64,000 nucleotides of DNA from Scylla paramamosain (GCF_035594125.1 NC_087163.1:1565001-1629000); one strand, 5' to 3'. Positions 26,232 to 38,574 are shown, counted from the first letter of the stretch. Numbers and translations: made by a program. The notes: generated by a model from the sequence alone, not told the origin.

Positions 26232-26446
26232 GGGAAGAAGAGGAGGAGGAAGAGGAGGAGGAGGACGAGGAAGAAATTTAAATAGGATTACTTAGTCTAA
26301 ACAAACGACAACAGACTTTGAGGTCCTCGCGTGACTGTTTTGGGACTTAATGTGACTACTTGCCGGAGAAATAGGACAGGAGGAAGAGGAAGACAAGAAG
26401 AACCAGAGAAGGAGGAGGAGGAGGAGGAGGAGGAGGAGGAGGAGGA
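26232..26446. repeat. (GAG)n-rich purine DNA
   Basis: AGGAGGA words at 26232-26270 and a perfect (GAG)n at 26411-26446. Confidence 0.88.
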
Positions 26447-26520
26447 AGACTAAGACGATGACGAAAATGAGAAATGAAATAAAACATAAAAGGTGGAATG
26501 AAAAACACCACCTGAAAGTA

Positions 26521-26521
<1 letters not shown>

Positions 26522-26559
<38 letters not shown>
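26522..26559. repeat. (GT)n microsatellite
   Basis: Perfect array of 38 bp. Confidence 0.95.
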
Positions 26560-26560
<1 letters not shown>

Positions 26561-26914
26561 ATAATACCATCAGCATGAAAATACAGTCAATGAGTGGACG
26601 ATTGGCGCTCATCCCGCTGTAATGGGAAGGGCTGGGCGTCACACACCCGCTGCGTCACTGGTGGGCGGGAGAGGGGCGATGGGCGAAGGGCGAGGGGAGA
26701 GGGGCGGGTCTCGTGTCCTGTGTCCGGCAAACGTGACCCTCGCAGTTAACCTCCTATACGTGAAATATCTCTACGGGTTCCTGTTTTAGCCAATCCCTGA
26801 TCAGTATACTACGTGTTATTGCGCCTGTGGTTTGGGTCCACGGGCGAGACTGTGAGGTGGACACATGACTGGACAAAGAGGCAGGTGGACACAGGTCGAC
26901 TAACAGAGACATAT
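26560..26914. other. Unique GC-moderate sequence, no feature seen
   Basis: GGGCGA/GGGGCG words at 26660-26710 and otherwise unique DNA. Confidence 0.45.
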
Positions 26915-27400
26915 GATACATACATACATACATACATAGATAGATGTGTACATATATACATATTTACAGACAAATAGATTGACAGATGAGCAGACAGACA
27001 GACAGACAGCTAGTTAGACAATAACAAGCAGGTATGAATACTTACGTGTATACATATGTACACTCATACAGACAGACAGACAGAAAGGCAGAGAGAAAGA
27101 CACATAGATAGACAGGCACACTGATAGACAAACAAGTGGACACAGATTCATACAAGCAGGTGGACGGACAGATGGACAGACAGGCACTCATACCGATAGA
27201 CAGACATACAGACAGATAGACAGAAAGATACATATATACGTACACACATATAGAAAGGAAGACAGACTAATAGGGAGACAGACAGGCGGAAAGACACACA
27301 AACAAATAGACAGGCTCACAAACAGATAAGGATATAGACAGACATACAGACGGACATGCAGACAGTCAGACAGACAGACAAACATACATACAGACTAAAT
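26915..27400. repeat. Degenerate (CATA)n/(GACA)n/(GATA)n tetranucleotide region
   Basis: A short CATA array (26915-26940) is followed by about 460 bp of decayed ACAGACAG and AGATAGAC words. Minus-strand frames read as YVYMYLSVYLSVCLS-type repeats. Confidence 0.88.
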
Positions 27401-27412
27401 GAAGGTATGATT

Positions 27413-27414
<2 letters not shown>

Positions 27415-27498
<84 letters not shown>
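27415..27498. repeat. (GA)n microsatellite
   Basis: Perfect array of 84 bp. Confidence 0.97.
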
Positions 27499-27500
<2 letters not shown>

Positions 27501-27540
27501 GTACTACATGAAAACTTCCGATTATCACCTTCCTTCCGTC

Positions 27541-27708
27541 ACTCCCTCCTCCTCCTCCTCCTCCTCCTCCTCCAGCTCAGTCTCCTCTTCTTCTCCCCTC
27601 CAGTACCTTCCTCTTCCTCTCCTCACGGTCCTCTTAATGCATTCATCATCCCACTCCACTCCCTTCCCTCTTCACTGCTTCTTCCTCTTCCTTGTACTCC
27701 TCCCCACG

Positions 27709-27791
<83 letters not shown>

Positions 27792-28140
27792 TACCTACTT
27801 AACTTCTATTCTCATTCATTTCCTCCTTTTCTTCTCTCCTCCTCTTCCTCTTTCTTCTCCACTTTCCATATTTCATTAATTTCTGCTATCACATCATCAC
27901 TATCTATATTACTCATCTTACATCTCATCTCCTCTCCTCATTCACTTCCTCCCTCATTCATTCTTTCCTAATTCACGTATTCTACATATCTTCTCTTCCT
28001 CCTTTCGCATTATTCCTTCTCGCATCATTCCCCCTTCTAATTCTACACTCTGCTCTTCCATTTTTATCACACTGTCTTCCTATCTCTGTCCCTCGCATCT
28101 CTTCTCTTCCTCTCTTTACATCCAACTTTCTCTCTCTCTC
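27541..28140. repeat. Pyrimidine-rich domain with (CTC)n and (CT)n arrays
   Basis: Nearly all C/T on the plus strand. (CTC)n lies at 27546-27573 and perfect (CT)n at 27714-27788. The base bias is opposite to the purine domain that starts 460 bp downstream. Confidence 0.9.
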
Positions 28141-28407
28141 TTCAGGTATTAAAAGTGAGCTTGAATGTTGCTGGTGGAATAAAGGACAGGTATGGGAAAG
28201 GTTAGGAAGGCTGGCATGGGTGAGGGAGAGGCTGAGGAGCAGGAAGAGGTGGCGTGTGAAGTGCTGAGGTGGTGGTGGTACTCGCTGGCTCTCCTTGTGT
28301 GGGTCTATTGTATTGTATTGGGTTAGGTTAATCTGATCTGACGTGACTTGTTCTCACCTCAGCTTTCGTTGAAATAGTGTAACTTAACTTGTCTGGTCTG
28401 TCCGTTT
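28141..28407. other. Short unique stretch
   Basis: G-rich DNA with GTATTGTATTG and one GGTTAGGTTAA word (about 28322). Confidence 0.5.
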
Positions 28408-28565
<158 letters not shown>

Positions 28566-28599
28566 AAAGTGAAAAAATAACTATGAAATTGTAAAGTAT

Positions 28600-28600
<1 letters not shown>

Positions 28601-28687
<87 letters not shown>
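28601..28687. repeat. (GA)n microsatellite
   Basis: Perfect array of 87 bp. Confidence 0.97.
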
Positions 28688-28690
<3 letters not shown>

Positions 28691-28797
28691 TGACTCTATC
28701 AGTTCACCACAAACGGAGCGAGATGGGAAGGGGAGTGACAAATTAAATTAGATTAATATAAATTGAATTTTTAAGGAAAATAATTGAGGAGAGGAAT

Positions 28798-28800
<3 letters not shown>

Positions 28801-28891
<91 letters not shown>
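28801..28891. repeat. (GA)n microsatellite
   Basis: Perfect array of about 91 bp. Confidence 0.97.
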
Positions 28892-28893
<2 letters not shown>

Positions 28894-28951
28894 TGGGATG
28901 AAATGATGATGGAAAAGGTAGAGGTTGAAGCAAATGAAGACGAGAGAAAGT

Positions 28952-29023
28952 GGAGGAAGAAGAAGAGGAGGAGAAGGAGGAGGAGGAGGAGGAGGAGGAG
29001 GAGGAGGAAGAGGAGGAGGAGGA
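28952..29023. repeat. (GAG)n microsatellite, imperfect
   Basis: GAG units with AAG variants at both ends. Confidence 0.93.
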
Positions 29024-29134
29024 GAGCAAATAGAAGGAAGTGAAGCAGTGGCTGGGAGAGCATTGAAGAGATTGCATTGGGAGGAAGAAAAATGTTTGGA
29101 TGAAATCTGAAGAAGAATGAGAAGAAAAAAAAAA

Positions 29135-29142
<8 letters not shown>

Positions 29143-29219
<77 letters not shown>
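29143..29219. repeat. (GA)n microsatellite
   Basis: Perfect array of 77 bp, preceded by an 11-base A run at 29125-29135. Confidence 0.97.
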
Positions 29220-29221
<2 letters not shown>

Positions 29222-29318
29222 CCTGAGGTAAAGTCTTTAGGAAGGAGAGAAAGAGAAAAAATGAAAGTCAAATAAAGAGGAGGAATGAATTGCCGCGAGC
29301 CTTCACTTCCTATTCCTG

Positions 29319-29365
29319 AGGAGGAGGAGGAGGAGGAGGAGGAGGAGGAGGAGGAGGAGGAGGAG
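29319..29365. repeat. (GAG)n microsatellite
   Basis: Perfect trinucleotide array of 47 bp. Confidence 0.96.
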
Positions 29366-29459
29366 CAAAATGGGACTTAGATTCTTGAGTGAATGAGCAG
29401 GGGGAGAAAATAAAGGAAGAAAAAAAGAAAAAATATGAAAGGTGACATTAGGAGGGCAG

Positions 29460-29462
<3 letters not shown>

Positions 29463-29552
<90 letters not shown>
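29463..29552. repeat. (GA)n microsatellite
   Basis: Perfect array of 90 bp. Confidence 0.97.
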
Positions 29553-29556
<4 letters not shown>

Positions 29557-29593
29557 CATAAGCTGTATCATCTGTTCTGAAGGAAGAGACATG

Positions 29594-29940
29594 GGAGGAA
29601 GAGGAGGAGGAGGAGGAGGAGGAGGAGGAGGAGGAAAAGTTAGGAAGAATAAGACGAAGAGGAAGAAGTGGAGGAGGAGATAGAGAAGGAAAGGTAGAAA
29701 GAGGAAGACGAAGAGGAGGAAAGACAGGAAGAAGAGGAGGAAGAGAAAAGGAGGAGGAGGAAGAGGAGGAGAAAGAGGTGAAGGGAAGGGAAAAGGAAAA
29801 GGCAAGGATTGTAAGACGAAGAGGAAGAGAAGGAGAAAGAGGAGGAGGAAGAGGAAAGACAGGAAGAAGAAGAGGATGAGGTGACGGAATAGAGACTAGG
29901 AGCAACGGAAAGGAGAGAAGAGGAAGATGAATAAAGAGGA
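29594..29940. repeat. (GAG)n array and irregular GGA/GAAGA tract
   Basis: Perfect (GAG)n to 29635, then about 300 bp of GAAGAGGA-type words with almost no pyrimidine on the plus strand. Minus-strand frames of 116-215 codons are S/L/P low complexity. Confidence 0.9.
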
Positions 29941-30001
29941 AATGGCCCACCGATGATAGTGTGAGAGCGGCGGAAGGGAGTCAGACACACGTGCAGACAG
30001 G

Positions 30002-30004
<3 letters not shown>

Positions 30005-30047
<43 letters not shown>
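30005..30047. repeat. (GA)n microsatellite
   Basis: Perfect array of 43 bp. Confidence 0.95.
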
Positions 30048-30049
<2 letters not shown>

Positions 30050-30159
30050 AGGAGCTGCAAAAAAAATTCCTGGCGGGCGACGAGGTGATGGAGGGACGGA
30101 AGGGGACGTGAATGGTGCGGGAATGGACTTTTGGCGGAGGTCAGAGTGATTGTCAGGCA

Positions 30160-30213
30160 GGAGGAGGAGGAGGAGGAGGAGGAGGAGGAGGAGGAGGAGG
30201 AGGAGGAGGAGGA
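30160..30213. repeat. (GAG)n microsatellite
   Basis: Perfect trinucleotide array of 54 bp, read as poly-glutamate. Confidence 0.96.
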
Positions 30214-30326
30214 AGGAGTAACATCAATACTCTTGGTCGTGAAATTGTGTGATATAATAGATCAGAGTTTTAATCAAATATCAGAGATGCGGGAGAGTAT
30301 GCACGCAGGAGGAGGAACATAAGGAA

Positions 30327-30535
30327 GAGGAGGAGGAGGAGGAGGAGGAGGAGGAGAAGGAGGAGAAGGGAGACAAGGAGGAGGAAGGAGAAAAGGAGGA
30401 AGAAGAATAATATGATGGTGAAATGAAAAATGTGCAAGAAGGGAAAAATGCTTAAGATGAAGAAGATGAAGACGAAGGAGGGGAAGGAGGAGAAGGTAAT
30501 GATGAAGAGGAAGAAAGAGAAGCAGAGAAGAGTGA
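30327..30535. repeat. (GAG)n and degenerate GAAGGA/GAAGATGAA tract
   Basis: Perfect GAG units at 30327-30357, then irregular purine words to the end of the purine domain. Confidence 0.88.
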
Positions 30536-30545
30536 GATTGTGAGG

Positions 30546-31315
30546 AGGCTGTTCGCAAGTCATTTTAAGCTTCAGTAAGAGAGATTTTCACACTTATGCT
30601 TCATTTTGCATCTCGAGGAAGAAAATATTTTGGTGCAGCTTGCCTCCATCCCAAGTGTGTGTCTGTGTGTGTGTGTGTGTGTGCGGCGCCTCTCTTGTTG
30701 CTGTGTGGCTCACTGAATAAACTGGCCTGACTGCGAGCGAGGCTCAGTTCAGGGTTGTGGACGTGTGTACCGTGCCTGAGTGTGGCGAGGCGAGGGGCGG
30801 CGAGGCGCTGCACAGCCTGTGTTTGTGCTGGGCCCGGCAGGCAGAGTGATGCTGATCCTTGCGCGGCCTGCAGGGAGGCGTGTGCTGGGTGGCAGGGTAC
30901 GAGTCTCCCGCCATGGTGCTGGAATGTGAATAATTCTTACTCCAGGGAATGAATTGTTGTGTGCGAGGCGTGGGCTGCGTGGGGCACTCAGGGCCCTTGT
31001 AGCCTTGCTGTCGTGGCTGAGTCGCGCTACAGCAGCACAGTGGCTGGTGGAAAGCTGGTTTTCTTTACAATGCCAATCACTGAACTGTGAAAAAAAGACA
31101 GATTTTTAAGCATGAAAAACCAGCAAACAAGTTATTGTAATCCAGTCTGCTTTAAAATGTAATTTTGTGTAAATGTAATTTTGAATTACTGCGACGGATA
31201 AAGTATAGCAATAACTGAATGTTTGTTCAGCACTTTGGTAGAATATTTTGCAATTAAAACTGTAATGGGCCTTAAATACTGCAATTATTTTGAGTGGCCG
31301 AGGCAGCGGGAGGCG
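30546..31315. other. Unique sequence, GC-rich then AT-rich
   Basis: GC-rich unique DNA (30700-31020) with a short (GT)n at 30658-30682, then an AT-rich stretch with AATGTAATTTTG repeated twice near 31158. No gene recognised. Confidence 0.45.
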
Positions 31316-31440
31316 TGGGAAGGCTGGCTGTGGCTGGCGGCGGGTGGCTATGGCTGGCTGTGGCTGTTTGTGGCTGGCTGAAACAGGCTGTGGCTGGTCG
31401 TGTGGATCTGTGACTGGCTGTACCGTCGTGTGGCTGGCGT
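31316..31440. repeat. Degenerate (TGGC)/(GGCTGT)n region
   Basis: TGGCTGTGGCTGGC-type words recur with substitutions for about 125 bp. Confidence 0.8.
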
Positions 31441-31504
31441 TAATGTGTGGGTTTCATTGGCTTGAAACCTTCCTCTAGAAAGAAGATAGGAAAAAAATAT
31501 AGAA

Positions 31505-31700
31505 GTAGGCAGAGAGTCCCATAGTTTGCCAGTAAAAAGGATGAAATATTGAGAAAACTGGTTTAGTCTTGCATTAGGGAGATGGACAAAGTAGGGTTGA
31601 GAGAAAGTCTTGAGCTGTGAGGCTGCGGGAAGAGGGGAGGCATGCAGTTAGCAAGATCAGAAGAGCAGTTAGCGTGAAAATAGCGATGGAAACTGTGACT
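31505..31700 (-). mobile_element. Non-LTR retrotransposon fragment 2
   Basis: The minus strand encodes RYFHANCSSDLANCMPP (about 31636-31685) followed by a degenerate PLFPQPHSSRLSL stretch. Another minus frame of the same bases reads IFTLTALLILLTACLPSS, the form in which this repeat is often mis-annotated in crab proteomes. The fragment ends near a decayed counterpart of the ...FTGKLWNSLP... tail. It is the best-conserved of the three LINE pieces here but covers only the polymerase C-terminal tail. Confidence 0.78.
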
Positions 31701-33060
31701 GGCTGGCTAACACTTCGCCCTCTCACCGGTGCCAGGAGAGCCAAGGAAAGATGCCCCGCGGGCAACAACCAATTACATAGTTCCGGCTCGTCGACACCCT
31801 CCAGTCTTCACATTGCTGATAAGTTCCGGGGATGATAATTTAATCAAGAAACACCAACACAGGAAGCCACAGCGGTGCACCATTATAAAGCCAATAAGCT
31901 GAGACAGGACGCGGCTCTGCTACCCAAGGGTCTCGCCGACACTGGAAAATTTTACGCCCTTCTTTCCTTTTCCCCTCCCTCCCCCTGCTGTGTTGTTGTC
32001 GCTTCAATAACATTACTCTCCCCATCACCAATTTTCATTTAGTATCGTAAACGTGGAGTATTTTTCATGATTACATTTTTTCTCTCTTTTTTTGAAGGTC
32101 AGGGAGAAGGGGGAAGGGAGAGGAGCAGTCAACACAGGGCGGGATCGTGTATTTGATTTGCGCGTCTCCCCTCCCTTGTTGATGCTCCGCGGATACTCGG
32201 CGGCGGGGAGTTGATTAAGCCTGGGATTTTGTGGGATTCCAGCAACATTTTATCACCGCGGATTGAGCCTTTATAAAAAACTCTATTCTCGTCCCTCTTT
32301 TACGTGCCGCGCAGCCATCTTTCTCGGCGTAACTTCCACGTTCGCACTGCAGGTGTATTGAGTGAGGCGGGAAGGGAACCTGATACCTTGTGTTGCAACT
32401 TTCCACTCGCTGCAGACAATACGCGCCTTGCTCTCATCTTCTCCAGTGTTATGAGCCTTGCGTCCTCCGCTGCTTTGCTCAGTGACGAGAGTGAGGCGAA
32501 GACACTCAGTACATTACACTCTTAACACCTCTTAACACTTCCTATCATTTCAAGGGAAGGGTATCGTCAGCTCACTTTCCTAACTAAATTAACATTGAAA
32601 TTGACTCGGCAACTTACAGCTCCCCCTCCCAGCAGGGTTCGGGGCGTCATGGAAGTGTCATATAGCAGCAAACACTCTTTTTTTTTCATTCCCTGTATAA
32701 GCTGCTTTATAACTCGCACCACAGTAGAGAAAAGTCAATATAGAAGATAACATTCTCTCTTGGTGTGGAAGGGGGAAGGGGCGGGGCAGCGTCCGTCATC
32801 GCCTCACTGACTCTTAATTAACTTTTCACACCCTGCATAAAGAAGTCACGATTTTTAACAACTTCACATTCTTCCTCCGGGAAATACTCTCACTTGCTGT
32901 GTTGACGCGCACCGTTCAGGCTTCACGCTAATGAGCAAAACTTGACGGCATCTTTTCCCTTTCTTATATACTCCTTACGAGGGAGTTGGTGATGGGATTT
33001 TGAACTTGATACTTAATCTGTTCCAGGCAGTGAGAGAGCAGCAGGAGAGTACCAGGTGAA
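31701..33060. other. Unique sequence without a callable gene
   Basis: Mixed GC, open frames of at most 73 codons, no domain or repeat family seen. Confidence 0.45.
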
Positions 33061-33300
33061 CAGAGGGAGAGGTGGAGAGGGAAGCGAGAGAGAGAGAGAG
33101 AGTTAAGGCAGAGAAGATACATTTAAGTTGAGGAAGCAAGGGAGGACAGAGGGAGGGAAGAGAGAGGAAGCAGTGATGGAGGACGGGAGGTTAATGGTGG
33201 AGGGGAGTGAGGGGGAGACAGGAGGAGGACACAGGAGGAGGGGAGGAAAGGAAAGAGAAACGTGAATTTAGGGAACAGAAGGAAAGGGAGAGTTGGAAGA
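33061..33300. repeat. Irregular purine-rich tract
   Basis: GGAGAGG, GGGAGG and AGGAGGAC words, with a short (GA)n at about 33087-33101. Confidence 0.75.
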
Positions 33301-33365
33301 AGATTTTAAAAGATTTTAATTTGTTCTTTGTCATCTGGAAAGGTTAATTTGTTACGAGTGCAGTT

Positions 33366-33368
<3 letters not shown>

Positions 33369-33424
<56 letters not shown>

Positions 33425-33425
33425 T

Positions 33426-33473
<48 letters not shown>
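33369..33473. repeat. Alternating (TG)n(AG)n(TG)n(AG)n compound array
   Basis: Four blocks of 30, 26, 26 and 23 bp alternate in motif. This looks like duplication of a ~54-bp (TG)n(AG)n unit, not independent expansion of four arrays. Confidence 0.95.
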
Positions 33474-33480
<7 letters not shown>

Positions 33481-33991
33481 GGATAGAAAACAGGTGCAAT
33501 ACTCCATCCCCTCTTTCTCCCCCACCTTCCCTCCTCTCTTTCCCTACCCCCACCCCTTCCGCAACACCACCACCACCACTACCTTTATCATCCAGCATTA
33601 CCCCAACAACATCTGACGTAACCTTGGCCTCTTACACAACGCAGCCCCACCACACCACACCTCCCTCTCCCTTCTCCCCTTTCCGTCCACCACTTCGGCC
33701 AACGAGTATGAAGTGAAGGCTGATGGTAATGCCCTGTTCACCTCGTTCCCTGGAGCTTACGTGTATGGATGACAATATTGGTGAATCAAGTCTGCCTCTC
33801 GTCTCTCTGAAAGCTGGTATGTCATCTAGCCTCGCTGCCCCGTGTGACTGTGCTGCCCAGCGGAGAGTAACTGGATGAAATAGAGGAAATAAATATTGAA
33901 CATGTACGAATTAGTGTGAAATAAATCAAGTAGATAACACGTGAATTTCAGAACTGTACAAGAAAAGAGGAAAGCTTTGGAGTGTAAATGC
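33474..33991. other. Unique sequence, C-rich in the first part
   Basis: CCCACC/CACCAC words at 33520-33680, then unique DNA. No gene recognised. Confidence 0.45.

Positions 33992-34042
<51 letters not shown>
33992..34042. repeat. (CA)n microsatellite
   Basis: Perfect array of 51 bp. Confidence 0.96.
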
Positions 34043-34049
<7 letters not shown>

Positions 34050-34202
34050 AGCAAGACTGCCTCACCGCCCCCTCCTCCCCCTTACCAGCCAAAGCACAGC
34101 CGTACACCGTGACATTTGCAGTAATTAGCTTTTCCTGCTCACTTGGCCTTGTTGCACCTGGGCGCCCTTGTGACCACCGCCGCGGCAGTGCATGGCTGGT
34201 GA

Positions 34203-34328
<126 letters not shown>

Positions 34329-34329
34329 T

Positions 34330-34640
34330 AATCATTATCACCATCACCCAGGAAGGAAGGAATAAGTGAATGGACGAATGAATGAGTGAACAAAATGACC
34401 GAACAAATGAATGAATGAATGAACAGTTGAACGAGCAAGTGAATGGCTGAGTGAATGAATGAAAACGAAAAAAAAAAAGAACAAATGTAGAAGTTAATGA
34501 ATGAGCAAAATAATTATTGAAAACATATAACAAATGAATGAATTAATAAACATAAAAAAATAAAGAATAAACAAAATAAATGCACGGATGAGGAAAAAAA
34601 ACAAAAAACAAAAAAAACAAAAAAAAAAATGAACGAGCGA
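34330..34640. repeat. A-rich region with degenerate (GAAT)n
   Basis: GAATGAATGAAT words at 34360-34460, then A-rich DNA with several runs of 7-11 A (34469-34478, 34596-34630). Confidence 0.82.
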
Positions 34641-34985
34641 ACAAACCAACTAATCAGCCAAAACTCATACTTACTTCCAATCACAAGCTACATATTTGAC
34701 CAAGTTCACATATTGCAGTACCGTATCCTCCTCTCCCACTCTCTCCCTCTCTCTCTCTCTCTCTCTGTCTCCCACGCCCCCCCACTCTCCAGAACATCTC
34801 GCATGATAAACCTCACTACATCTGCGTGGGGTCAGTTAATCAGCTTACGTATCTGCAGCTTTAATACTCCGGATTACTGAATGGTTTGTAGAACTGCAGG
34901 AATATTACTCAGCCTTTGTAATGTATTGTATTGTGTACTAACCATTGTCTTGTAAGTGCTAAGTACATTGCGGTGGGTCATGTTA

Positions 34986-34987
<2 letters not shown>

Positions 34988-35047
<60 letters not shown>
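34988..35047. repeat. (GA)n microsatellite
   Basis: Perfect array of 60 bp. Confidence 0.97.
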
Positions 35048-35050
<3 letters not shown>

Positions 35051-35079
35051 TGTATTATTGCTATTGAATGATAGATTGC

Positions 35080-35326
<247 letters not shown>

Positions 35327-35495
35327 TGATCGTATCACGGAATAATAATTTTCTTCTGTCACTTACAAGTAAAAATAATGTCACTCGAGGCAAAAATCTA
35401 AGGGACGTGTTCTAAATATAACGTCCTCGACTCAGTGTGGGTTTTCAAAAATGTTATTGGACACGTGAAGAAAATGGGAATATCATTTTAGTGTA

Positions 35496-35499
<4 letters not shown>

Positions 35500-35535
<36 letters not shown>

Positions 35536-35548
35536 TGTGTGTCTGTGT
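35500..35548. repeat. (GT)n microsatellite, interrupted
   Basis: GT units with TTT and TCT breaks at the right end. Confidence 0.93.
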
Positions 35549-35624
35549 ACCAAACATGAGGATTCTTAAGTAAATGGTGTAGAATAGGTGGTGAAGACTA
35601 CTAAATAAAGACTGCCACAAAACC

Positions 35625-35952
35625 AAGGATCGCATTCTTAAACGATTAATTTTCTTGCACACTTTAAAAATACTCTTGAAGTCACTGGTGTTTTCAAGAG
35701 TTCGCCACTCTAGTGATATTAATTAACTATTTTAGATTATGAATGGGAAATCACCCGTGAGAACGTTGCATTGTATTACCTTGACTTCTTAAGCAGGCTG
35801 TATTGGAAGCTATCATCGTTTTCAAGAGTTCGTGATTCTAGTGCTAGTTTAACAATTCTGGACCACTAGTCATCCGTAAGAACCTGATCAATAATTTATG
35901 TGGCAGTTGGAAATATTGTTCATGAGAGAGCGAAGCGTTTCAAGATACAGAC
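35625..35952 (-). mobile_element. Inverted-repeat MITE family, copy F (328 bp, internal duplication)
   Basis: GGATCGCATTCTTAAACGAT at the left and GAAGCGTTTCAAGATACAGA at the right correspond to the family ends. The segment GTTTTCAAGAGTTCGYSAYT, followed by CTAGTG, occurs twice, about 140 bp apart (near 35689 and 35829). A GTGAGAAC/GTAAGAAC block follows each, so the interior appears duplicated or two copies are nested. Orientation matches copies B and C. Confidence 0.62.
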
Positions 35953-37067
35953 GGAAGATTCATTTGCAGGTTAATTGCACTATCCTTCTTGTGAGGTGTC
36001 ATGTGTGTGGCAGACAAGACCCGCGGCTCATTGGTGGAAGTGGAGGCAGGGAAGGTGGCGAAGGTGGTGTGGGAGGAGGAATAACTTACAGTGAAAACCC
36101 ACCACGCAACCGAGACGTACGTGCAGGTTAATTGCATTTATATTCCTCGAAGCACAGGTGGTGAATAATATTAAACATCCAAGTCGCTTCATTCCAGACA
36201 GGGAGAGGCGCAGAGACAGACAGGTAGACCAATATACACCGACAGGAAGACAGGCCAACACAGACACACACATATAAAGAGACAAACATTAGGGCATGAA
36301 GGTCTTCAGACAATGCCCGCTTTCATAAAGAAGGGAAATGTACAAAGACAAATAAAAACAGAGAAGCAAAGACAGAGGTGGAAACACAAAAAAAGAGATG
36401 GAAATGAAGGCATAAGGCTCATCCCTTCCCACCACCGCCCCCCCCAAAAAAAAAAAAACATACAAAGACAAACAAAGACAGACAGGCAGAAACACACAAA
36501 GAGAGAAAAATTAAGGCATAAGGCTCTTAGGACGATACCCCCTCCCTCCCATCCCCTCCCTTCCCCCTCTCAAAAAAATAAAAAATAGGAAAAAATATAA
36601 AGACAAACAGAGAAAGACAGATAAGATAGAAGAATCTCCAGACGATACCTCCTCCCTCTCCCTCTCTTCTCTGGTTGGCCTTGGTAAACACACGGCCGCG
36701 GACGAGGAACAACACGGGGTGCCTGAGGGCGGGTGAGTGTTGGCGGCGAGGCTCGAGGCTCCTCAGGGGATCGATAGACACTCGAGGCGCCGACTGATTA
36801 GCTTCCTGCCCTTCACTGAGAGGAAGGAAGGACGCGGTGGTCGGGAGGACGATTCAGACATGAAGATAAGGGGACCGCTGGGATGACTGGGACATTAACC
36901 TAACCTAACTGATGAAAAGAAAGACGCTGGACAGCTGGGACATGGAAAGAGATAACAGAACATAGAAGAAGAGCTGAGGATTGGACACACGTTATGCAAG
37001 AAAGAATACAGTTGCTGGTGTGAAAAATAGGGCGATTTAGAACACAAATAACAATTAGGGATATGAT
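35953..37067. other. Unique sequence with short A runs and a minor telomere-like word
   Basis: AGACAAAC/AAAGACAG words at 36340-36620, A/C homopolymers at 36440-36460, and TTAACCTAACCTAACT at 36895-36910. No gene recognised. Confidence 0.45.
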
Positions 37068-37529
37068 TCAGTGAGGAGTGACATGGCTTAACGCCCTCTT
37101 GGACAACACTTGGGTCACCATGAAGAGACTAAGACGTTGAGAAGCTGTGCTGGGGAGAACATGCATCGTGATGCACCTGGTGCTCATCTCATGGCTGGTA
37201 GTGGCTGACGGAGGGGCTGTGGTGGCCTGGGTGACCTTCGACTGCAGGCTGACAGGAGAGGAATTAATCAGCGAGGAGTCTGAGGAGCACACACTGGTTA
37301 GGAGGACGAGGAGTGTGTGGTGGCGGGTCTTGAATAAAGGAAAGCTTGGATGGAACACGACATTTATGGCATCATTTTGAGTGAATTTAATCAATTCTTG
37401 ACTGAGAACAATGTGGGATAAGAAACTTCCGGTGACACGCACGACGAAAAAGTGACGATGACTGAGTGAAGTGGAAGTAATAAAAAAAAGAAGGGAGAAA
37501 GGTAGGCAGATTAGAGGAAGCAGTCGCAT
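37068..37529 (-). other. 153-codon open frame with signal-like N-terminus, unassigned
   Basis: The minus frame is free of microsatellites and begins MRLLPLICLPFSLLFFITST, a plausible signal or membrane anchor. It continues S/T/H-rich with no recognised domain. The opposite strand is also open over part of it (37147-37380, 77 codons). That frame has an internal methionine start, MHLVLISWLVVADGGAVVAW, followed by a dibasic RRTR site, as in a secreted prepropeptide. At most one can be real. Neither has a splice or homology argument. Confidence 0.15.
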
Positions 37530-37858
37530 TTACTGGCAAAGGAGAGGGTTGTGCCACGCATGATGGACGAAAGAGTGATGGGCTGTGTGTGGCGGGAAGC
37601 AGGGTGGGAGGAGGCCGGGAAGGGTCAGCAGACACCCAGGCAAGGTGACGCGCTGCTTGAACGAAAGAAACACTCCGGGCACAGTGATAGGACGCAATGC
37701 TGCCGCGGTGAACGTGCCCACGCCAGCACAGGTCAGGCAGAGCAGCGCCACCCCGACCACCCGCACGAGGCGGCTCCCCCGCTCAGGACGGCAGCGCGTC
37801 ACATTTGTTTTTGTGTCATAACCCCCCTCACCCATCTCTCTCTCTCTCTCTCTCTCAG

Positions 37859-38035
37859 AGGCTTTGGTCAGCTGGTCGCCGCCTGCCGGGTCACGTGGCC
37901 CTTCACCACGCCACTAATGAGGCAGCGGCAGGGTGTCTTATCGCGGCGCGGCGCCAGGCCTCCCCCTGGTGCCTGGAGTGCCGCAGTGCCAGGGAGAGGA
38001 ACACTTTCATCCCAAGCCGGAACTGCCTTCCCAAG
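37859..38035 (+). other. Exon-like interval, 177 bp, unassigned
   Basis: A 22-base (CT)n pyrimidine tract followed by CAG (37856-37858) would serve as an acceptor, and AAG|GTGTCG at 38033-38041 as a donor. The 59 codons between are open in more than one frame. One frame reads ASPWCLECRSARERNTFIPS with a CxxC. The DNA from 37550 to 38260 is GC-rich, so openness is weak evidence, and the pyrimidine tract may simply be a short microsatellite. Confidence 0.12.
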
Positions 38036-38291
38036 GTGTCGCCACGCGCCATTCTGCACTCAGTGTCCTGCCCCACCGTGCCGCGACCCTCAGGCTCGTG
38101 GCTTGACCCTGACCCTGACCCGCGCCTCATCCTCGCCGAGGGGGGAAGGGAGGGAGGCGACACCGTCTTCTTGGCTTTATATTCCAAAGGAATCACCTCG
38201 TGTTGATTTCCACAACCTTATCTATGCTGCTCAGGCACCGACACCCGCCCGCCTTACTCTGCCCTTCCATTTACCTTGCCTTTGTATATAT

Positions 38292-38574
<283 letters not shown>

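Noticed and set aside
29303..29950. 215-codon minus-strand S/L/P frame
   Set aside because: Entirely accounted for by (GA)n, (GAG)n and irregular purine DNA.
36594..36781. Exon-like minus-strand stretch (HPVLFLVRGRVFTKANQRRE)
   Set aside because: The acceptor lacks a good pyrimidine tract, no convincing donor follows, and the frame runs into low-complexity DNA.
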